This document shows, piece after piece, positions 1 through 11,900 of a DNA stretch of 64,000 bases; positions within the stretch are counted from its first letter, which is position 1; each line of letters starts with the position of its first letter. The stretch comes from Candidatus Fimimorpha faecalis (GTDB lineage: Bacteria; Bacillota; Clostridia; Lachnospirales; Lachnospiraceae): positions 1 through 64,000 of the forward strand of contig DVHN01000101.1 in NCBI GenBank assembly GCA_018712075.1, written 5' to 3'. The notes under the pieces were generated by a model. The model searched no databases. It worked only from the letters and a program-made list of their open reading frames with translations, and had not been told where the DNA came from. The position numbers and the translations under genes were made by a program.

Positions 1-80
1 TTGTATATATTTTTATAAGTTGTATTCCATGTTAATGCAGTCTTACAACCATTTTTCTAAATACCAAACAAGATCCCCGA

Positions 81-851
81 TTATTTACAATGTTCTTCTA
101 CATATTGATTTGCAGCTCTTCGTATTTCTTCCATTTTCTTCTGTGTATCTGGGTTTGTATAAGGAACTCGATCAATAATTTTGTTCATATAGTCCTTTTC
201 TTTTATATATTGGAAACTTGCTGGATAATTCAAATCAAAGATATAACCTAAATAAGATATCCACATATCCATATGCGTCTTTCGTTCCGAATTTAAAATT
301 GGAATATGATTCAGGAACTTTTCATAAATTGCCTCTGTAATTGCCTCCGTTCCAAGCTCTTTCTCATCCACATCCACCATTGTAACCATGCTGGATACCT
401 GTTTTACACGAAAATTATCTAGTTTATCTGCATCACGAATAATTTTTGTATGCATATCTCCACGCTTTGGCATATCATCTGGCATTTGATACACGCCATG
501 ATATTTTATTGCCAAATAAATAATTTCATCCCATTGACGTTCTTCCAAAAACTGTTCAATCATATTTTCTTTAAATAAAATATCAATACTGCATTGTGCA
601 TGCGGCATTAAACTATCATCAAAACTATGATAAATACGCAGCTGTTCAAAACGTCCAATATCATGAAGTAAACCAATTAACTCTGCCAGTTTCGCATCTT
701 CTTCTCCTAATCTCATTACACGAGCAATATATTTACAAGCAGATACTACTCCATAAGTATGTGCTATTTTTAAGCGTATCTTATCATCCGTTTTATCATA
801 TTGCTGTAAATAATTTTGAAACACTTCTTGTGCTTTCTTTAAATCAATCAT
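81..851 (-). CDS. HD-domain (HDIG-type) phosphohydrolase
   Basis: Protein MIDLKKAQEVF..., HD motif LIGLLHDIGRFEQ plus later D in IIRDADKLDNFR; ATG at 851 is preceded by a GGGAGG-type RBS, so it is preferred over the longer ORF start at 947. Confidence 0.85.
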   Translation of the reverse strand: MIDLKKAQEVFQNYLQQYDKTDDKIRLKIAHTYGVVSACKYIARVMRLGEEDAKLAELIGLLHDIGRFEQLRIYHSFDDSLMPHAQCSIDILFKENMIEQFLEERQWDEIIYLAIKYHGVYQMPDDMPKRGDMHTKIIRDADKLDNFRVKQVSSMVTMVDVDEKELGTEAITEAIYEKFLNHIPILNSERKTHMDMWISYLGYIFDLNYPASFQYIKEKDYMNKIIDRVPYTNPDTQKKMEEIRRAANQYVEEHCK

Positions 852-986
852 TTTTGCCTCCCATTCAGTGATTTTTATATTATTATAACATCCAACCTCC
901 TGGCTTACAAGTAATATGATAACTTTATATATCACAACAACGAACAAAAAGCCCCTCTACGGAAGCTTCTTTTTGCATATCACAAT

Positions 987-1021
987 AAAAAAAGTTGCTG
1001 GGATTTCCCAACAACTTTTTG
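987..1021 (-). terminator. Rho-independent terminator downstream of the 3D-domain gene
   Basis: Inverted repeat aaaaagttgctggga/tcccaacaacttttt with A/T flanks. Confidence 0.8.
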
Positions 1022-1042
1022 CTATGTATTTCTATTGATCAA

Positions 1043-2473
1043 TTATTTTACTAAATATACATCTGCGTAATACATACCACCAGCGGATGCTACTGCATGA
1101 TTGGTTCCTGTATAAATATCAATACAGTTACTTCCAACGCCAGTATCGGCTGCAATATAAATCTGTCCATTAATCATAACCTTAGAACCATAAGGAATCT
1201 GAGCTGGATTAACCGCAATGGATTGTCCTGGTGTTAAAACCATTCCAGATGCACCAATTACAGTTGATGATCCAGTAGACCATTGTCCACAACAGATTGG
1301 GCAAGAACAATAATGTGTAATACGGAATTTACCGAGATGCTGCTGCTGTTGTGCTGCTTGTTGTGCTGCCGCCTGTGCCGCTGCCTGACGAGCTGCTTCT
1401 TCAGCTGCCGCTTGTGCTGCTGCCTGACGAGCTGCTTCTTCAGCTGCTGCCTGTGCCGCTGCCTGACGAGCTGCTTCTTCGGCTGCCGCCTGGCGGGATG
1501 CTTCCTCGGCTGCCGCCTGTGCTGCTGCCTGACGAGATGCTTCCTCGGCTGCTGCCTGTGCTGCTGCCTGACGGGATGCTTCTTCGGCTGCTGCCTGTGC
1601 TGCTGCCGCTTCGGCTGCTTGACGAGACGCTTCCTCAGCTGCTTCCTTCTGTGCTTTAGATTCTGCTAACCAGCTTTCTTCAGCTGCTTTACTTTCTGCT
1701 GCCTTTTTGGATTCTTCTTCTTTTGCTTTCTTAGCTTCTGCTTCTTTTGATGCCTTCTCCTCGGCTTCTCTACTTTCTTTTTCTGCTTCCGCCTTCTCAG
1801 AAGTCCACTTTAATGTAACATTATTTAATCTTAAATAAGCATTTCCATCATCTGTGCTTACTTTAATCCAATTTTCATTTTTTTCCTTTACTTTATGAGA
1901 AGTTTCTTCTTTTAATGTAGTAACAACTTCAGAATTAATGTCTGCTTCCTTATATGCCTTTGTTTTATTTTCCTGAATCACTACTTTAAACTCTGCATCT
2001 TTTCCAACTTTTTTTGCTGCCTCATCGCCAAAGATAAGATTTTGTGTTCTGACCCAGCCCTTTACAGAACCAGATCTCACTCTTGTCCACTTCTCACCAA
2101 CTTGACTTACTGTTACTACTGTATCAGCATTAATCTTTCCAATTACTACTTCATCTTCTTTATCATCAACGTCAGATTCGTAAACTTTAACATATTTCTT
2201 TACCATATTTGTATCAATAATTGCTTTATCTTCAAAATACTCTTTTAATGCATCTTCTTCTGATTCTTCTGAAGACTTTCCAGCACCTACTGTATTCTTT
2301 TCAGAAATAGCTAACTTTGCTTCACTTTCTTCGATTGTTGTTTCATATGCAATTTCTGAGGAACCGGTAATATCACTGGCCGTATTTCCTGAGATTCCAT
2401 TGGCGGAAATTGTTACAACTGCTGCTGCCGTTGCAACTAAGACCATGCTTCCAATGATATACTTCTTTCTCAT
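1043..2473 (-). CDS. Secreted SH3-domain protein with Ala/Glu-rich repeat linker and C-terminal 3D domain (putative cell-wall hydrolase)
   Basis: Signal-like N-terminus, SH3-like repeats (VVTVSQVGEKWTRVRSGSVKGWV), EEASRQAAAQAAA repeats, C-terminal 3D motif (AVNPAQIPYGSKVMI...AADTG...CIDIY). Confidence 0.85.
   Translation of the reverse strand: MRKKYIIGSMVLVATAAAVVTISANGISGNTASDITGSSEIAYETTIEESEAKLAISEKNTVGAGKSSEESEEDALKEYFEDKAIIDTNMVKKYVKVYESDVDDKEDEVVIGKINADTVVTVSQVGEKWTRVRSGSVKGWVRTQNLIFGDEAAKKVGKDAEFKVVIQENKTKAYKEADINSEVVTTLKEETSHKVKEKNENWIKVSTDDGNAYLRLNNVTLKWTSEKAEAEKESREAEEKASKEAEAKKAKEEESKKAAESKAAEESWLAESKAQKEAAEEASRQAAEAAAAQAAAEEASRQAAAQAAAEEASRQAAAQAAAEEASRQAAAEEAARQAAAQAAAEEAARQAAAQAAAEEAARQAAAQAAAQQAAQQQQHLGKFRITHYCSCPICCGQWSTGSSTVIGASGMVLTPGQSIAVNPAQIPYGSKVMINGQIYIAADTGVGSNCIDIYTGTNHAVASAGGMYYADVYLVK
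1345..1660 (-). repeat. Intragenic tandem repeat, about 39-bp unit encoding EE(A)(S/A)RQAAAQAAA
   Basis: Repeated gctgcttcttcggctgc.gcctg.gc.gctgcctgacg units. Confidence 0.85.
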
Positions 2474-2517
2474 AATATATATACCTCCATAGAATACTGT
2501 ATTATTTATTATTTGTG

Positions 2518-2534
2518 TATACAGTATTGTTACA
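2518..2534 (-). promoter_or_regulatory. Candidate WalR-like box upstream of the 3D-domain gene
   Basis: Minus strand TGTAAC-AATAC-TGTATA, 11/12 match to TGTWAH-N5-TGTWAH with exact N5 spacing. Confidence 0.35.
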
Positions 2535-2984
2535 TTCTTATTTCTTTGTTACAAATTTGTTACGCATTTATAATATCAAATTTAATATCTGCTGTCAACC
2601 CAAACTTCTCTCATCCCCCCTACTTTGTTAATTTTATTTACTCTTTCTTTTGTTATCTCCCCTTATATTTTACTTTATATACTGTTTTTTTGTTATTTTT
2701 TTATTTTTTATGTATAGTTTATACAATTTATCTTCTATGAAATTTTACTTTTTTTGTACTCAATTTTTTATTTTTTTACATACTTTCCTTATTTCTTATT
2801 TTTTTAAGCTTCATTCCTACACTCTTTGTAAAATATATAAGCACAAAAATGCAATTTTTTCTTGAAAAATAAGCATTTTTTCTTTCTCCATTCGTGATGA
2901 AAATATATTACAAAAATATTACATTATGTAATATTTATTTAAAAACATCTTATAACAATTATATCTAGCATTTCCTATAAGAAA

Positions 2985-3047
2985 AAAAGTTGTTCTGAAA
3001 ACATTATGATTTGAAACTAAGTTCAAACTACGTTCTCAGAACAACTC
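2985..3047 (-). terminator. Terminator-like hairpin downstream of the SpoU methyltransferase gene
   Basis: AGTTGTTCTGA...TCAGAACAACT arms followed by T-run on the minus strand. Confidence 0.6.
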
Positions 3048-3063
3048 GTATTCATTTCTTTCA

Positions 3064-3819
3064 TCATTTTCTTCTCTGTCTTGCTGCTTCAAATAATAGT
3101 ACGGAAGCTGCGATCGCTGCATTTAAGGATTCTACCTGACCACACATAGGAATTTTTATATAACTATCTGCCATATCTCCTAATTCTTTGCAGAGTCCCC
3201 TTGATTCATTTCCAATCATAAATCCAGTTCCCCCTTTATAATCTGACTGATCATAGGATAAGCTTCCCTTTAAATGTGCTGCGTATAATCGTATTCCCTG
3301 CGCTTTTACTTTTTTAATATCTTCTGATAACTGGTTGCTATAATAAAATGGAACACGGTATAAAGACCCCATTGTAGAACGAATTACTTTTGGATTATAA
3401 ATATCTACTGTTTCCTGATTCATCAACACTCCTGAAATTCCAGCTGCTTCTCCTGCACGAAACATCGTTCCTAAATTTCCTGGATCCTGAATTGTGTCCA
3501 AAACAAGCAGCAACGGTTCTTTTTTCTGCCATAGGTCTTCCATTTTATATTCATACTGTCTGGCAATTGCTAAAATTCCCTGTGGAGTTTTTGTATCGGA
3601 TAAATCCGCAAATACTGCATCTTTTACAATTTCATATGAAATTCCTTGAAGCAATGATCCATGACTCCTTAAAAAACTTTCCGAAACAAACGTCTGTAAT
3701 AAACGCTCTTTTGGAAGTTCTTGGAACATTTTCATTCCCTCTACAATAAAGACTTTATCTTTTTTTCTTTGTCTCGCTTTTTTTTGCAGTTGTAATACAT
3801 ATTTTTCCTTCTGATTCAT
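3064..3819 (-). CDS. TrmH/SpoU-family RNA 2'-O-methyltransferase
   Basis: LDTIQDPGNLGTMFRAGEAAG, IGNESRGL, IPMCGQVESLNAAIAASVLLFE motifs. Confidence 0.93.
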   Translation of the reverse strand: MNQKEKYVLQLQKKARQRKKDKVFIVEGMKMFQELPKERLLQTFVSESFLRSHGSLLQGISYEIVKDAVFADLSDTKTPQGILAIARQYEYKMEDLWQKKEPLLLVLDTIQDPGNLGTMFRAGEAAGISGVLMNQETVDIYNPKVIRSTMGSLYRVPFYYSNQLSEDIKKVKAQGIRLYAAHLKGSLSYDQSDYKGGTGFMIGNESRGLCKELGDMADSYIKIPMCGQVESLNAAIAASVLLFEAARQRRK

Positions 3820-3999
3820 ACACTCTCCTCACTAATCCAGGAAACGCTTTCATGTAACATCGTATTTCCTATGAGATAAAGAAGGCTGCTGCAAACCAAT
3901 CCCAGGTACTGCAACAACCTTTGTATTTACCCCCATATATTTTACAAGTTTCAGAGCCATGTTTTTTCTATAAACATAACTTTTAATTTTTATATCCTA

Positions 4000-6250
<2,251 letters not shown>

Positions 6251-7680
6251 ATAGTGATAGGTAAGTCTACTGTTTCTTTGTGTTTCCGACTTTTCCCCCA
6301 CTCCACACCGTACATGCACCTTTCAGCGCATACGGCGTTCCATCGATTTTAAAATTAAACCAATATGACTATATTGCGTTGGATACACATTGGTATAGGA
6401 ATTAACGAATCACCTATCTCTGATTTCTTAGCGATTCTTTTGTAATTAACAATAATGTTTATACAACAATTTTGTCATTTCCAGCCATTTCTCTTAGTTT
6501 ATTGACTTTTTCTAGTTCATATAGTGTTAAATTTATTATTTTAAGGTATTTATTTATTGTTTCTTTATTTTTAGCGTGGATTAATTTATGCACTGTTTCT
6601 AACACTAATGTCAGATTGGCATATTCATCTCCTCCACCTTTTTCTTTTGGGTGTTTGTGATGGCAATGAATTTCTCCAGTACTTCTGAATATTCTTTGCG
6701 TCACAGAACATTTTCCCATTTGAGCAGAAAACAACGATAACCTATTATATTTCTATATGCTAACAAAATATTTTCTCTGGACAATATATCATCCATTAGA
6801 TTTTGGAACTTTTTTCCATTGGAACTTCTTTGATATAAATCATCAAATCTATCCTGTAGATTGTAATATTCAGAGTGTCTTAGATTATCTACAACATTCG
6901 TTTTTCCATCATTTCTTGTAGGCACAAGGCATCACCTCCTCCTTTTACAGATTGAGTGACTTTTTGATCATACTCGAAATCCTTGTTGTAGATTCGTTAT
7001 TCCTATTATTTTAAAACCGACTTGTGCCCATTCCTCCACTCTCATTACAAGAGCTTCATAGGTTCGAGCACTGCTTTTCAGCATTGGTTCGGTTGCTTAT
7101 TATTCTTCGCCAACCTATTCCTTTATAGGAACCCAATACCTTTCCTCGTACCGATAATTCTATCTTTACATTTATACCCTTAGGTGCCTAGCTCTGCTCC
7201 TGTTGGCTTGATAAGACCCGCCGACTCTAACTAGTCTTCGTCTTATATGGTTTTTCATAACAAATATTCTTACTAGACCACACCAACGATGCGTTTGCAT
7301 CCCTATGAGTTTCCCCATAGGCTTCATATAGTTGCTTAAATTCGCTGGTTCGTCAGTTGTGTAGGTGCCACAACATTCTCACCATAGGTATTTTATAGAC
7401 TCCCGACATATCATTAACCATGCCTTTCATAATCGATTCACACAGGCGGGCTCTAACCTCTTTTGTACCAATGTTACTATCGGTTATTACTGAGTTTAGG
7501 CTAACTTCTGCCGACTTCACCGAACTTCTGACCACTAATGTTTCCATTTATGTAGCCAGTCGGAGTATTAGAGGTGATGTTTCAAGGCGTTACTCTATCA
7601 TTCCATCACTCGAATTATCAGTTCTCCTCCTGTTTAAGAGTGCTACCTCTTTGTTTATTTAAAGGTAGAACGAGTCGAAC
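6251..7680 (-). mobile_element. Group II intron B in dnaE (about 1430 nt), carrying a deleted reverse transcriptase ORF
   Basis: 5' end GTTCGACTCG (cf. GTGCGAC), domain V-like GGAACGCCGTATGCGCTGAAAGGTGCATGTACGGTGTGGAG near 6300-6345, 3' end ...CCTATCACTAT; removal restores the DnaE frame FNK|SHAAAYA. Confidence 0.9.
6459..6925 (-). pseudogene. Remnant group II intron-encoded protein: RT N-terminus fused out of frame to the C-terminal HNH domain, core RT/maturase missing
   Basis: ORF 6701-6925 (GTG start, PTRNDGKTNVVDNLRHSEYYNLQDRFDDLYQRSSNGKKFQNLMDDILSRENILLAYRNI) and ORF 6459-6734 (SAQMGKCSVT...GEIHCHHKHPKEKGGGDEYANLTLVLETVHKLIHA) overlap in different frames; together far too short for a complete RT. 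Confidence 0.88.
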
Positions 7681-7917
7681 ATTTATTAAACGCATATCTT
7701 GCAAAATCAATCATTTCATCATAAATATGATTTGCTATCGCTTCATCAATTCCATTATTAATACATCCTAAAACGCCCTCTTCTGGATTGCCGTATACAA
7801 AATTTTTCCTTTCCTTTTCCATAACAGCAATCTTCTTTTTTGACATCGCACGTCTTACCAAATCACTTCTTCCAAGCGTATATCCACCCAATTCTCTTAC
7901 AATTTGCATTACTTGCT
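7681..7917 (-). CDS. dnaE: DNA polymerase III alpha subunit, exon 2 of 3 (237 nt)
   Basis: (E)QVMQIVRELGGYTLGRSDLVRRAMSKKKIAVMEKERKNFVYGN...YDEMIDFARYAFNK, conserved DnaE segment between two introns. Confidence 0.92.
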
Positions 7918-8828
7918 ATCGAGATAGGTAACCCTTTGATACTGGAACTTTCCTTCCATATTCTCCAGGTTTTCCCCCTCGTCACACCGTGCATGCTAGT
8001 TTTCCAGCACACGGCGTTCCATCGTTGTAACTTTCATTCATCCTATTCAAATTTTCCCATTTAGTTTTGGAGTTTCCTTTCTTCTGATTTGAAAGTGAGC
8101 CTTTTTAGTCATACACGAAATCCCTATTGTATTTGAATGAATAAATTTACTTTGTTTTAAATCTATAAAAGCTACAACAACTTGTGCCCATTCCTCCATT
8201 CCCATTACAGGAACTTCATTGGTTCGAACACTACTTTTCAACACCGATTCAACTGCTTATTTTTCTTCGTCAGTTTATATCCAACTTATTTCATTTAGAT
8301 ACTCGATATCTTTCCTCGTTCCACAATTTCTATCTGTACATGATTTCCTTAGGTGCTCAATATAGACCTGCTAGCTTGGATGTGCCTGTAACACACCATG
8401 GTATTTCATAACCAAGATTCTTACTTTACCACACTAACGCCGTTTCGAGCGGCTCTGTATGTTTCCATACAGTCATATCTAGATCCTTTAAATTCTTGAG
8501 TTCGTCAGTCGTTATTACATACTCACCATAGAAATTTTATAGACTTCCGACATATCACAAACCATATCTCATACTTTCATCTTTCCTGGCAGGCGGGCTC
8601 TAGCCTCTTTTGTACCAACCCTACTTAATGATTTCTTTAACTTAGGTCTGCTTCTGCCGACTTCACCGAGCTTCTAACACCTACCGTTTCCGTTTATGAT
8701 GCTAGTCGGAGTATTAAAGAGTAAGTTTCAAAGCGTTACCTTATCATTCCTTACTTCGAAATTGCAGTTCTCCATTATTTTCACAATGTGCCTAGCCTTT
8801 GTTTATTTAAACTAGGAACGAGTCGCAC
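7918..8828 (-). mobile_element. Group II intron A in dnaE (about 911 nt), no encoded RT
   Basis: 5' end GTGCGACTCG, domain V-like GGAACGCCGTGTGCTGGAAAACTAGCATGCACGGTGTG near 7980-8025, 3' end ...CCTATCTCGAT; removal restores IIYQ|EQVMQIV; multiple blocks shared with intron B. Confidence 0.9.
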
Positions 8829-10842
8829 CTTGATAAATGATACACCCATAGGTTGACTCTAAAATTGATTTTAACTGTGGACAATCATAGGTAATAGAAG
8901 CTTTATCATTTTTTCCCTTTAAATATTGAGGGATAAAGTTCATTGGACCAGGCCGATACAGTGAGATTCCAGCGATAATGTCTTCTAAGTTTTCTGGCTT
9001 TAATTCTTTCATGAAACTTTTCATTCCACTACTTTCCAGCTGGAACACTCCTTCGCATTTTCCTGTTCCAATAGACTCCAATACTTCTTTATCATCAAAA
9101 TCAATTTTATCAATATCAATTTTAATTCCCCGTGTTTTTTCCACATTATTCACTGCGTTTTGAATTACTGTCAATGTACGCAGCCCTAGAAAATCCATTT
9201 TTAAAAGCCCCAACTCTTCTAATGTTGTCATTGTAAACTGTGTTGTAATCGAACCATCAGATGCCCGGGATAATGGTACATATTCATCAACTGGTTTTTG
9301 ACTAATTACTACTCCTGCTGCATGCATGGAAGTATGACGTGGCAGTCCCTCCAGACGTAATGACATATCAATTAAATATTTTACTTGTTCGTTCGTCTCA
9401 TACATGGACCGCAGCTCTGGATTCATTTTCAACGCCGTTTCAATCGTCATATTCAGATCATTTGGTACCATCTTTGCAATGGAGTCACAAAGAGAATACG
9501 GCAAATCTAAAACACGACCGACATCTCGAATGACACCTTTGGCTGCCAACGTACCAAATGTAACAATTTGTACAACCTGTTCTTTTCCGTACTTTTTTAC
9601 TACATAATCGATAACTTCCTGTCTTCTTTCATAGCAGAAATCAACGTCTATGTCTGGCATAGAAACTCTTTCTGGATTTAAAAAACGTTCAAACAAAAGA
9701 TCATATTTTATTGGATCAATATTTGTAATTTCCAAACAATAAGAAACAATACTTCCAGCTGCGGAACCTCGCCCTGGTCCTACCATAATATGATTTTGTC
9801 TCGCAAAATGGATAAAATCCCAGACGATTAAAAAGTAATCGACGTATCCCATACTATGAATTGTGTCCAGCTCATATTCCAAACGTTCTTTTAACTGTTC
9901 TTGCTGATTCGGATAACGACGTGTTAATCCTTCGTAACAAAGTTTTCTTAAATATTCCCATGACGTATATCCTTCTGGAACTTGAAACTTCGGAAGTTTC
10001 GTTACTCCAAACTCGATTTCCACATTGCATCTCTGTGCAATTTTATGAGTGTTTTCCAGTGCCTGCAATGCATATGGAAATAATTCTTGCATCTGTTGTT
10101 CTGACTTGCAGTAATATTGACCGCCTTCATAACGCATACGATTCTCATCACTGACTTTTTTTCCTGTTTGAATACAGAGCAGAATATCATGCGGAATAGC
10201 ATCTTGCGCATTAATATAATGAATATCATTCGTTGCCACAAGTTCAATTCCCGTCTCCTGGCTCATTCGAAGTAATTCCTGATTTACTCGCTGCTGTTCT
10301 GAAATTCCATGATCCTGTAATTCTAAGAAGAAATTTCCCTTTCCAAAGATACTCTCGTATTCTTTCGCACGCTTTTTTGCTTCTTCATAAAGTCCCTTTG
10401 TAATATAACGTGGCACTTCCCCTGCCAGGCAGGCACTCAAAGCAATAATCCCCTCGTGATACGTTTGTAATATCTCTTTATCCACACGAGGCCGATAATA
10501 AAATCCATCCACAAATCCTTTTGAAACAATCTTCATTAGATTGTGATAACCAATATCATTTTCTGCAAGCAGTACAAGATGATAATATCGGTCTTCTCCT
10601 CCAGTCTGTTCTCTATCAAACCGTGAATTTGGAGCAACATAGATTTCACAGCCAATAATTGGTTTAATTCCAACTTCTCTTGCAGCACGGTAGAAATCAA
10701 TTACCCCATACATTACACCGTGATCCGTTATTGCCATCGAATCCATTCCCAATTCTTTTGCTTTTGCAACGAGTTCTTTTATTTTACAGGAACCATCCAA
10801 TAAACTATACTCTGTATGCACATGTAAATGAGTAAATGCCAT
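8829..10842 (-). CDS. dnaE: DNA polymerase III alpha subunit, exon 1 of 3 (PHP domain and N-terminal polymerase core)
   Basis: MAFTHLHVHTEYSLLDGSCKIKELV ... GRGSAAGSIVSYCL, DIDVDFCYERR ... STYGCIIYQ, then intron 5' end. Confidence 0.95.
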
Positions 10843-10905
10843 TTTTGTCTCCTTTTATTTTTTATTGTGATATTCTAAAAGAAACTTCCGAGGAAGTTCT
10901 CTTGT

Positions 10906-11019
10906 TTATAAAATTGCTTCACAACTCATAATAATGACTGCCGCAATCGTCAGACAAGCCATTATAATAATTGCCAGATAAGGAAACAGAATCCAAAATA
11001 TCGTTTTTTTCTTTTTCAT
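10906..11019 (-). CDS. Small single-pass membrane protein (37 aa)
   Basis: MKKKKTIFWILFPYLAIIIMACLTIAAVIIMSCEAIL with AGGAGG RBS immediately upstream. Confidence 0.5.
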   Translation of the reverse strand: MKKKKTIFWILFPYLAIIIMACLTIAAVIIMSCEAIL

Positions 11020-11027
11020 CGTTCCTC

Positions 11028-11900
11028 CTATTCTTTTTCTCGAAAATATTTTTCCTTTATATGAGCTACGGGCATATCTGTTCCAGTCCAAAGCCGAAAT
11101 GCTTCCGCACCTTGATAGAGTAACATATATAATCCATTAAACGTAGGGCATCCCGCTTCTTTTGCCAATTTCATTAGTTTGGTTTCTCTTGGATTATAAA
11201 TAACATCCGAAACAACCAACTGAGCATGAAACATAGTTGGATCCTCAATAATTGATTGATCTTCATTCGGAGCCATACCTACATTTGTCGCATTGGTTAA
11301 AATTGCACTTTCTGAAATCTCCTTCTTAAGAAGCTCTTTATTGGCAAGATCAAATAACCTTACTTTACAATTTGTCTCTTTATTCAAACGCTGTGTCATT
11401 TCCTGTGCATGATTCCATGACTTTCCATGCCGGCAAAACAGGGAAACTTCTTTTACTCCATCCAATGCCGCCTGCACTAAAATAGCCATGGCTGCACCGC
11501 CTGCGCCAATTAAAGTCATCTTCTTTCCAATAATTTGAAATCCAGCTTCCTGCACGGACATCATATAGCCAACTCCATCTGTATTATATCCATATAATTT
11601 CCCCTCTTCATTCACAACCGTATTTACTGCTCCAATTAATTCCGCTGCTGGTGAAAGGAAATCACATAACTCATACATTCGAATTTTGTCTGGCATTGTA
11701 CAATTCCAACCTCTTGCACCAAGCTGCTTTAATGCCTCTACTTTTTGTTCTAATTCTTCTTCTTTTGCATCAAAACAAAGATATACATAGTTTTTATTTG
11801 TAATTTTAAATGCTTCATTATGCATCAATGGTGAAATACTATGTGCGACTGGATGTCCTAATAAACCAGTTAATTTGGTATATCCATTCATTCTTCCCAT
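11028..11900 (-). CDS. aroE: Shikimate dehydrogenase
   Basis: LTGLLGHPVAHSISPLMHNEAF, NTDGVGY, GAGGAAMAI motifs. Confidence 0.93.
   Translation of the reverse strand: MGRMNGYTKLTGLLGHPVAHSISPLMHNEAFKITNKNYVYLCFDAKEEELEQKVEALKQLGARGWNCTMPDKIRMYELCDFLSPAAELIGAVNTVVNEEGKLYGYNTDGVGYMMSVQEAGFQIIGKKMTLIGAGGAAMAILVQAALDGVKEVSLFCRHGKSWNHAQEMTQRLNKETNCKVRLFDLANKELLKKEISESAILTNATNVGMAPNEDQSIIEDPTMFHAQLVVSDVIYNPRETKLMKLAKEAGCPTFNGLYMLLYQGAEAFRLWTGTDMPVAHIKEKYFREKE

Noticed and set aside
1283-1669. Cys/Leu-rich 128-aa plus-strand ORF
   Set aside because: Antisense artefact of the Ala/Gln-rich repeat in the 3D-domain gene.
2540-3000. CRISPR or repeat array in the T-rich intergenic region
   Set aside because: Only low-complexity A/T sequence; no regularly spaced repeats.
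6459-6734. Free-standing HNH homing endonuclease inserted in dnaE
   Set aside because: Sequence matches the C-terminal HNH domain of group II intron RTs and the RT N-terminus lies immediately upstream in another frame, so it is a deletion remnant.
8047-8244. 65-aa ORF in intron A
   Set aside because: Spans ribozyme domain sequence shared with intron B; no RBS or protein-like conservation.
6251-8828. Intein insertion in dnaE
   Set aside because: No intein motifs (no N-terminal Cys block, no C-terminal HN) and the blocks are full of stops; RNA-type domain V hairpins are present.
10906-11091. 61-aa version of the small membrane ORF overlapping aroE
   Set aside because: The shorter 37-aa start at 11019 has the RBS; the extended part is aroE C-terminal sequence in another frame.
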